Assembly (NCBI GenBank): GCA_040255345.1
Contig: JBDZUV010000147.1
Span: 1-7,377 of the forward strand
Length of the DNA stretch: 7,377 bases
Source: JAFDWI01 sp040255345
GTDB taxonomy: Bacteria > Actinomycetota > Acidimicrobiia > Acidimicrobiales > Iamiaceae
Direction: 5' to 3'
The position numbers and the translations under genes were made by a program. Every line of letters starts with the position of its first letter. Within the stretch, counting starts at the first letter, position 1. A model generated the notes under the pieces. The model was given only the letters and a program-made list of their open reading frames with translations, did not search any database and had not been told where the DNA came from. Positions 1 to 4,372 of this stretch are shown piece after piece.

Positions 1-323
1 GATTCGGGGCCGAGTTCGTCGACCACCCGGACGGCCGGTGAGTCGACCGTCAAGGCGACCGGCGCCTTGGCGACGCCGCGGAACAAGCGGGCGTTCGTGT
101 TGGCACCCAGCCCATCGGGGCGGCGCGCGGCCAGACAGTGGACCACCGGCACGCCACAGGCGCGAGCCGCCCGGGCGAGCGCGCCGAGTCGCGGCCTGAT
201 CGGCGCGGCCGCCGTAGCGAGTTGCGGCAGCACCGACTGCTCGCCGATCACCCCGTTCTGGCATTCCTGGGTGACCAGCACGCATCGGGCGGGCTCCAGG
301 AGTGCGGCGAGGTCGACAGGCAC
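1..323 (-). CDS. Isochorismatase-family cysteine hydrolase, N-terminal part (runs off the left edge)
   Basis: The minus strand is open for 107 codons from a GTG at 323-321 to the window edge. The N-terminus reads MPVDLAALLEPARCVLVTQE and continues CQNGVIG, then a helix rich in Ala/Arg and a strand VPVVHC (residues 58-63). This is the layout of the isochorismatase/nicotinamidase fold: first strand ending in an acidic residue, then xQN, then the VxVxHC strand. In nicotinamidases the acid is Asp (VDxQNDF); here it is Glu20 in VTQECQN. From memory, an actinobacterial cysteine-hydrolase subfamily carries VTQE as its normal form. The catalytic Lys/Arg and Cys lie beyond the window and cannot be checked. 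The GTG start is chosen because no ATG fits and a TAGATT box lies 7 nt upstream, suggesting a leaderless message. The gene is transcribed away from the hydrolase at 631. The substrate is unknown. Confidence 0.8.
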   Translation of the reverse strand, partial: MPVDLAALLEPARCVLVTQECQNGVIGEQSVLPQLATAAAPIRPRLGALARAARACGVPVVHCLAARRPDGLGANTNARLFRGVAKAPVALTVDSPAVRVVDELGPE

Positions 324-330
324 GTCCGTG

Positions 331-336
331 AATCTA
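331..336 (-). promoter_or_regulatory. Candidate -10 box of a leaderless promoter for the isochorismatase-family gene
   Basis: The minus strand reads TAGATT, matching the actinobacterial TANNNT -10 pattern, with 7 nt between it and the GTG at 323. No Shine-Dalgarno sequence precedes that GTG, so transcription probably begins at or next to the start codon. No convincing -35 was seen. Confidence 0.45.
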
Positions 337-418
337 CCCGAGGGACCGCCACGCTTCTGACGCCTCGTCAGGTCACCATCCGGTCCGCCGCGCACACCAC
401 CGGAGCGTGCACCCGTCG

Positions 419-432
419 ATGACCCACGTCAT
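419..432. repeat. Inverted repeat ATGAC-CCAC-GTCAT, candidate operator
   Basis: Arms at 419-423 and 428-432 are perfect complements around a 4-nt spacer. It lies about 96 nt upstream of the isochorismatase-family start and about 200 nt upstream of the hydrolase start, and its right arm runs directly into the TTGCAC that begins the next motif. Size and position suit a repressor site, but the arms are short and could be chance. Confidence 0.25.
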
Positions 433-461
433 TGCACAACCGACCCGCCCCACACGGGGAG

Positions 462-472
462 AACCGTGCAAA
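462..472. repeat. Direct repeat copy 1, AACCGTGCAAA
   Basis: An 11-bp word repeated exactly at 578-588, 116 nt downstream. Its GTGCAA half (466-471) is also the inverse of TTGCAC at 432-437. The arrangement looks like repeated binding sites for one DNA-binding protein upstream of the epoxide-hydrolase-like gene. Confidence 0.4.
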
Positions 473-570
473 GGCGCGCTCATGCGGGGCGAGGCCCGAA
501 GCGACGGCCGGCACGTCGTTCGCCGGACACTCCCATCCGCGTCGGATCGAAATGTCACCACTGCTTGCGA

Positions 571-588
571 CCGTGGCAACCGTGCAAA
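571..588. repeat. Tandem motif pair CCGTGGCAA + CCGTGCAAA (direct repeat copy 2)
   Basis: Two 9-bp near-copies lie end to end at 571-579 and 580-588. The second, with its two preceding A residues, is the exact second copy of AACCGTGCAAA (578-588). TTGC (565-568) and GCAA (576-579) also form a small inverted repeat here. The pair ends 42 nt before the hydrolase ATG, a plausible operator or activator position. Confidence 0.4.
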
Positions 589-630
589 CACGAACGCGGC
601 GATGGCGGCCGACGTGCGAGGCTTGACGCC

Positions 631-1521
631 ATGACCGACCGCGACCGGATCACCAACTTCACGAACGACGGGCTCACCTTCGACGTACTCGACTCCGGGC
701 CGGTCGACGGTGACGTCGTCGTGTGCCTGCACGGGTTTCCCCAACCCGCGACCTCATGGGACCAGGTCACCGAACGCTTGACCGCCGACGGCTTCCGGGT
801 GCTCGCGCCGACCCAGCGGGGCTATTCGCCCGGCGCCCGGCCCGAGAGACGACGCGACTACACCACCGGCAAGCTCGCCGCGGACATCGTGGCCCTGCTC
901 GACGCTGTCGGCGTCGACCGGGCGCACATCGTGGGTCACGACTGGGGCGGCGGGGTCGCCTGGCAGTTCGCCGCGTCCCACCCCGACCGGTGCGCGACGG
1001 TGACGTCGGTTTCGACACCGCATCCGGGCGCGATGGCTGCATCGATGACGCACAGCACCCAGTTGCTGCACTCGTGGTACATGCTCGCGTTCCAGATCCC
1101 GTGGCTGCCCGAGAAACTCATGGCAACGGTCGGCGCCGAACGGGCGAAGGCGACGTTCATGAAGGACGGGCTGAGCGAAGCTTCAGCCCGAGAGAGCGCC
1201 GCGCTCGTCACCGACCCGGCGGTTGCTCGCGGCATGATCGCCTGGTACCGGGCACTTCCCTTCGCCGCGAAGCAGCCGATCGGGAAGATCGACGTGCCCG
1301 GCGTGTACCTCTGGAGTGACGGCGACCGCTATCTGGGCCGCTGGGCGGCCGAGCACACCGCCGACTGGGTGACCGGCCCGTACCGGTTCGTCGAGATCCC
1401 CGGCGGCACCCACTGGCTGCCCGACACCCATCCCGATCAGATCGCCGAAGCGGTCGCCACGTTGGCCGCTGCACACCCGGGATCGGCGTCCACGGCCACC
1501 CCGCCGAGCTCCGAGGGCTGA
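631..1521 (+). CDS. Alpha/beta hydrolase, epoxide-hydrolase type
   Basis: The 296-residue protein has the epoxide hydrolase/haloalkane dehalogenase order of motifs: HGFP (34-37) forming the oxyanion hole; GHDWGG (102-107) with Asp104 as probable nucleophile, not the Ser of esterases; a cap segment from about residue 130 to 215 with Tyr150 and Tyr206 as candidate epoxide-polarising residues; VYLWSDGDRYLGR (225-237) carrying the likely catalytic acid Asp232; and GGTHW (258-262) with His261. Length is normal for soluble bacterial members and there is no signal peptide, so it is cytosolic. The ATG at 631 is preferred over an in-frame GTG at 466 because family similarity begins a few residues after it (GLTFDVLDSG) and GAGG lies 9 nt upstream. 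The expected reaction is hydrolysis of an epoxide to a diol; dehalogenase or esterase activity cannot be excluded. The last 15 residues are a disordered Ser/Thr/Pro tail. Confidence 0.9.
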   Translation: MTDRDRITNFTNDGLTFDVLDSGPVDGDVVVCLHGFPQPATSWDQVTERLTADGFRVLAPTQRGYSPGARPERRRDYTTGKLAADIVALLDAVGVDRAHIVGHDWGGGVAWQFAASHPDRCATVTSVSTPHPGAMAASMTHSTQLLHSWYMLAFQIPWLPEKLMATVGAERAKATFMKDGLSEASARESAALVTDPAVARGMIAWYRALPFAAKQPIGKIDVPGVYLWSDGDRYLGRWAAEHTADWVTGPYRFVEIPGGTHWLPDTHPDQIAEAVATLAAAHPGSASTATPPSSEG

Positions 1522-1541
1522 CGGGTCCGCACAGGTCCGTC
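1520..1541 (+). terminator. Weak terminator-like hairpin overlapping the hydrolase stop codon
   Basis: Positions 1520-1527 can pair with 1534-1541 (eight pairs, two of them G-U) around a 6-nt loop, and the stem includes part of the TGA stop. No T-run follows, as is common in high-GC actinobacteria. The call rests on position and pairing only. Confidence 0.3.
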
Positions 1542-1758
1542 CGCCGAGTGGGGGCGTGGCTGGAGGACGGGAAACCGGAGGCGATGCGGCCGACGGAACT
1601 CTCGGCACGTCACTGGGTGGCGGAACCGGAGGATGCATGGAACCGCCGCCGCCGTCCTCACCCCGGCCACTCGGTGATCGGCCGTGCCCGGAGCCCTTCA
1701 GGTGGGTCCCGCCCAAAGGTGCTTCGGTCGACCCCCGTGGCCTCGAACGGCGAGGGCG

Positions 1759-1798
1759 GGCCGTACCCGGCCGACGGGATGGGTGTGCGCCACCCGTC
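1759..1798. promoter_or_regulatory. Adjacent inverted repeats upstream of the crotonase operon, candidate operator
   Basis: GGCCG (1759-1763) is complementary to CGGCC (1768-1772) across TACC. Immediately after, GACGGG (1773-1778) pairs with CCCGTC (1793-1798), and TGG (1780-1782) pairs with CCA (1790-1792), giving nine pairs with a single unpaired A at 1779. The second palindrome ends 14 nt before the -10 box at 1813, so it covers the place where a -35 element would lie. A repressor such as a TetR or GntR member would fit here by analogy with other acyl-CoA catabolic operons, but no regulator gene is in the window. Confidence 0.35.
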
Positions 1799-1812
1799 AG
1801 GTCGCCGGCGGG

Positions 1813-1818
1813 TAGCGT
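1813..1818 (+). promoter_or_regulatory. Candidate -10 box (TAGCGT) for the crotonase-ligase operon
   Basis: TAGCGT matches TANNNT and ends 9 nt before the ATG at 1828, placing the expected transcript start within a few nt of the start codon. No Shine-Dalgarno sequence lies in between, so a leaderless or near-leaderless message is likely. No -35 consensus is visible. Confidence 0.45.
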
Positions 1819-1827
1819 GACCGACCG

Positions 1828-2634
1828 ATGGGTTCAAGCGACTACTCCACGATCATCTGGGAGGTGCGCGACCACGTCGGCTGGCTCACGCTGAACCGGC
1901 CCGATCGGTACAACGCGTTCAACATGGCCATGTGCGACGAGATCGCGCAGGTCTGGGCAGTGGCGCGACGAGACGACGACGTGCACGTCGTGGTGGTCAC
2001 CGCCGCCGGTGACCAGGCTTTCTGCACCGGCATCGACCGCGACTTCGTGCCCGCGGACGGCGGCGTCGACTACGACTTCACGCCCTACACCTACGACGAT
2101 CCGGGTCGGCTGCTCGGCCCCCGGGCGAACCGCTGCTGGAAGCCGGTGATCGCCGCGGTCAACGGCATGGCCTGTGGCGGCGCGTTCTACCTGCTCGGCG
2201 AAGTCGACTTCATCATCGCTTCCTGTGACGCCACGTTCTTCGACCCGCATCTCACCTACGGCATGCCCGCGGTGTACGAGCCGATGGCGATGATGCGCCG
2301 CATGCCCTTCGGCGAGCTGATGCGCATGACGTTGCTGGGAAACCACGAACGCCTCACGGCCCAGCGGGCCCACCAGATCGGACTCGTGTCGGAGGTGACC
2401 CCGGCGGAGTCGCTGCTCGAACGCGCCGGCTGGGCCGCGACGGCGATCGCGTCGCAGCCCCCAGGGCCGACCGTCGCCACGGTCCGCAGCCTATGGGCGG
2501 CCCGGGAGCTGGCACCGGGCACCGCGGAGGATCTCGGTGGGGTGTTCCTCGGCCTGGGGATGTCAGAGGAGGCGATGGAACAGGGCTCCGCACGCTTCGC
2601 GTCGGGCGCACGCATCGAACCCCGACTCCGCTGA
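1828..2634 (+). CDS. Enoyl-CoA hydratase/isomerase (crotonase) family protein lacking the classical catalytic glutamates
   Basis: The 268-residue protein has the usual crotonase length. Visible landmarks are VGWLTLNRPDRYNAF (residues 17-31, first strands), AFCTGID (64-70, first oxyanion-hole segment) and KPVIAAVNGMACGG (105-118, second oxyanion-hole segment). Compared with rat crotonase, GGGCEL is GGAFYL here, so the position of Glu144 is Tyr121; the PEI position of Glu164 is PHL, His141. CoA-thioester binding with an oxyanion hole therefore looks intact, but ordinary hydration of enoyl-CoA is doubtful. It may be an isomerase, hydrolase or decarboxylase within the family. It is cytosolic, and heads an operon with the acyl-CoA ligase 17 nt downstream, which could make its CoA-ester substrate. 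The ATG at 1828 is chosen because of the TAGCGT box just upstream and because the fold starts about 10 residues in. Confidence 0.88.
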   Translation: MGSSDYSTIIWEVRDHVGWLTLNRPDRYNAFNMAMCDEIAQVWAVARRDDDVHVVVVTAAGDQAFCTGIDRDFVPADGGVDYDFTPYTYDDPGRLLGPRANRCWKPVIAAVNGMACGGAFYLLGEVDFIIASCDATFFDPHLTYGMPAVYEPMAMMRRMPFGELMRMTLLGNHERLTAQRAHQIGLVSEVTPAESLLERAGWAATAIASQPPGPTVATVRSLWAARELAPGTAEDLGGVFLGLGMSEEAMEQGSARFASGARIEPRLR

Positions 2635-2651
2635 CCCGGCGCCGTCCATCG

Positions 2652-4181
2652 ATGCTCGGTCCCGTCGTCGCTCAGGCCGCCCGCCGATTCGGCGACCGCC
2701 CGGCGCTCACCACCCAGGCGGGGTGGTCGCTCACCTACGCTCAGCTCGACCGGTTCGCCGACGAATGCGCCGCCGCACTCGCCCGCCGGGGAATCGGTGT
2801 CGGCGACGTCGTCGCCCTGGTCCTCCCGTCGGGGTGCGAATACGCCGTCGCCTATGTGGCCCTGGCCCGGCTCGGCGCCATCGCCGTCGGGGTGAACCCG
2901 GTACTCGCCCCGGCCGAGCGACGCACCGCCTGTGACGTCGTCGGCCCGGCACTGATCCTCGCTGCCACCGCACTCGCCTCCGGACTGCCCACCGACCGGA
3001 CCGAGACGCTCACCCCCGCCTCCGTGCCCGACGAGGTGCTCGCCGACGTCCGCCAGGACCCGACGGCCTTCGCACCCGCACGTGAGGATCCCGACCGTGA
3101 CCTGGCGATCGTGTTGACCTCGGGCACGACCGGCCGCCCGAAGGGTGCCGTGTTCAAGGGCCGTCACCTCGACGCGGTGTCCCGCTACGACCTGGGGCCG
3201 CGGGCCGACGCCTGGGGCGGCGGAGGCCCGATGCTCGCCGGTACCCAGTTCGCGCACGTCGGGTTCATGACCAAGTTCGCGTGGTACGTCCGTACCGGTG
3301 CGGAGCTGATGTTGCTCGATCGCTGGCGCGCCGCCGACGTCCTCGACATCGTCGAGGCGACCCGCATGCCGGTGATCGGCGGCGTCGCGCCGCAGATCGC
3401 CCTGATGCTGCGCGATCCGCGCTTCGCCGAGCGCGACCTGTCGGCGGTGCAGGCGCTGGTGGTGGGTGGTGCACCGTCGTCTGCGGCGCTCGTGACCGAG
3501 GCACGGGAACGTTTCGGGGCCGCCTATTCGATCCGCTATTCCTCGACCGAGTCCGGCGGGGTGGGCACCGGCACCGCGTTCGATGCTCCCGACTCCGAGG
3601 CGCTCCACACGGTGGGCCGTCCTCGGCCCGGCATGGGACTGGCGATCCGTGACGAGAACGGCCGGAACGTGCCCGCGGGCACGGTCGGTGAGGTGTGCCT
3701 GCGCTCGGACGCCGCAATGGACCGCTATTGGCGCGACCCGGCCGCCACCGCCCGGGCGCGGCGCGGCGGTTGGCTGCACACCGGCGATCTCGGATCGATC
3801 GACCCCGACGGTTGCCTACGGCTGGTGGGCCGGAATTCGGACCTGTACCTGCGCGGCGGCGAGAACGTCCTCCCCGCTCAGGTCGAAGCCGTCCTCGCCC
3901 GACACCCCCTGGTCCGCGAGGTCGCCGTCGTTCCCCGGCCCGACGAGGTGATGGGCAACCGCGGCGTCGCCGTCGTCGTCCCGACCGACCCGTCGCGCCC
4001 GCCGAGCCTCGAGGAGCTGCGCGCCTTCGCGACCGACGACCTCGCCCGCTTCGAACTTCCCGAAGAGCTCGCGGTGGTCGAGGCGCTGCCCCTCACCGCA
4101 GGCCACAAGCTCGACCGACGGCGCCTGCGTGACGAACTCGACAGCCGACGATCCGGTCGAGGCCACGACGGTGCGCGGTGA
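2652..4181 (+). CDS. AMP-forming acyl-CoA ligase (ANL superfamily, FadD-like)
   Basis: The 509-residue protein carries the adenylation motifs in order: LTSGTTGRPKG (155-165, P-loop, A3), YSSTESG (296-302, A5), GWLHTGDL (373-380, A7, Asp379 contacts the ribose), GRNSDLYLRGGENV (393-406, hinge, A8), and a C-terminal LTAGHKLDR with Lys486 as the probable adenylation lysine (A10). It should activate a carboxylic acid with ATP to an acyl-AMP and then pass it to CoA in the cytosol; the acid (fatty, aromatic or other) cannot be read from sequence. The length fits stand-alone ligases. An earlier in-frame start at 2493 would overlap the crotonase gene by about 140 nt and add a Gly/Arg-rich tail, so the ATG at 2652 is preferred. 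It begins 17 nt after the crotonase stop, without a clear ribosome site, which suggests translational coupling. Confidence 0.92.
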   Translation: MLGPVVAQAARRFGDRPALTTQAGWSLTYAQLDRFADECAAALARRGIGVGDVVALVLPSGCEYAVAYVALARLGAIAVGVNPVLAPAERRTACDVVGPALILAATALASGLPTDRTETLTPASVPDEVLADVRQDPTAFAPAREDPDRDLAIVLTSGTTGRPKGAVFKGRHLDAVSRYDLGPRADAWGGGGPMLAGTQFAHVGFMTKFAWYVRTGAELMLLDRWRAADVLDIVEATRMPVIGGVAPQIALMLRDPRFAERDLSAVQALVVGGAPSSAALVTEARERFGAAYSIRYSSTESGGVGTGTAFDAPDSEALHTVGRPRPGMGLAIRDENGRNVPAGTVGEVCLRSDAAMDRYWRDPAATARARRGGWLHTGDLGSIDPDGCLRLVGRNSDLYLRGGENVLPAQVEAVLARHPLVREVAVVPRPDEVMGNRGVAVVVPTDPSRPPSLEELRAFATDDLARFELPEELAVVEALPLTAGHKLDRRRLRDELDSRRSGRGHDGAR

Positions 4182-4211
4182 CGTCGGCCTCGCCCTCTCG
4201 GGGGCTCGGTA

Positions 4212-4232
4212 GGCCGCGACCGGGGCGCGGCC
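4212..4232 (+). terminator. Terminator-like hairpin after the ligase gene
   Basis: GGCCGCG (4212-4218) pairs perfectly with CGCGGCC (4226-4232) around a 7-nt loop, 30 nt after the ligase stop. Flanking GT/AC can add two pairs past one mismatch. There is no T-run, typical of high-GC intrinsic terminators. It would separate the catabolic operon from the lipoprotein gene. Confidence 0.45.
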
Positions 4233-4302
4233 GACTCCGAGGCGCACCCGACGCACCCGACCGCGGGCACGAGCCGAATGCCGGTGCCCACGGCCGGCTG
4301 CT

Positions 4303-4332
4303 TTGTCGTGCGCCGTAAAGCACGGATAACTT
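4303..4332 (+). promoter_or_regulatory. Candidate promoter of the RCC1 lipoprotein gene
   Basis: TTGTCG (4303-4308) resembles the TTGACA -35 element and TAACTT (4327-4332) fits TANNNT, with an 18-nt spacer. Transcription would start near 4339, giving a leader of about 35 nt. A short inverted repeat CGTGC/GCACG (4307-4311 and 4320-4324) lies within the spacer. Confidence 0.45.
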
Positions 4333-4337
4333 TCGGG

Positions 4338-4369
4338 CGCCCCGACCGGGGCGTCGTTTCGGGAGAAAC
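4338..4369 (+). promoter_or_regulatory. Structured leader with the ribosome binding site in a hairpin loop
   Basis: CGCCCC (4338-4343) pairs with GGGGCG (4348-4353) around GACC, then GTTTC (4356-4360) pairs with GAAAC (4365-4369) around the tetraloop GGGA. The Shine-Dalgarno sequence GGGAG (4361-4365) occupies that loop and lies 7 nt before the GTG at 4373, which fixes the start there and not at the ATG at 4388. The fold could tune translation; it matches no riboswitch class I recognise. Confidence 0.45.
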
Positions 4370-4372
4370 TAC

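Larger units (their letters stand above)
324..630. other. Divergent intergenic region with repeated motifs, no convincing gene
   Basis: This 307-nt gap separates the two divergent genes. Short frames across it are arginine-rich shadows without a start signal. It holds an inverted repeat ATGAC-N4-GTCAT at 419-432, a TTGCAC at 432-437, two exact copies of AACCGTGCAAA (462-472 and 578-588), and a variant CCGTGGCAA at 571-579 directly abutting the second copy. I read it as a control region; no RNA gene was recognised. Confidence 0.55.
1522..1827. other. Intergenic region between hydrolase and crotonase operon
   Basis: No gene is supported in these 306 nt. They hold the weak hairpin at the hydrolase stop, a direct repeat GGAACCG (1622-1628 and 1639-1645) inside an 8-bp GC-rich pairing (1616-1623 with 1643-1650, one wobble), a perfect GGCCG-TACC-CGGCC at 1759-1772, an imperfect palindrome at 1773-1798, and a -10 box at 1813-1818. 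A GGAGG at 1628-1632 sits just before an ATG at 1637, but the encoded peptide is Pro/Arg-rich and runs into the crotonase gene out of frame, so it is not called. Confidence 0.55.

Noticed and set aside
466..630. N-terminal extension of the hydrolase to a GTG at 466
   Set aside because: The extra 55 residues are Arg-rich, lack family similarity and would code through the repeated AACCGTGCAAA motifs; the ATG at 631 matches where the fold begins.
1637..1894. Small frame at ATG 1637 with GGAGG just upstream
   Set aside because: The peptide (MEPPPPSSPRP...) is Pro/Arg-rich, extends into the crotonase gene in another frame and has no recognisable domain. The GGAGG-to-ATG gap of 4 nt is also short.
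2493..2651. N-terminal extension of the ligase to a start at 2493
   Set aside because: It would overlap the crotonase gene heavily and add a Gly/Arg-rich tail not seen in the family.
2256..3779. Open frame of 507 codons on the minus strand
   Set aside because: Antisense to the crotonase and ligase genes, whose motifs are unmistakable; its translation is Arg/Gly/His-rich without family features.
4265..4289. Inverted repeat GGGCAC/GTGCCC after the ligase gene
   Set aside because: Only six pairs with a 13-nt loop; the perfect seven-pair hairpin at 4212-4232 is closer to the stop and a better terminator candidate.
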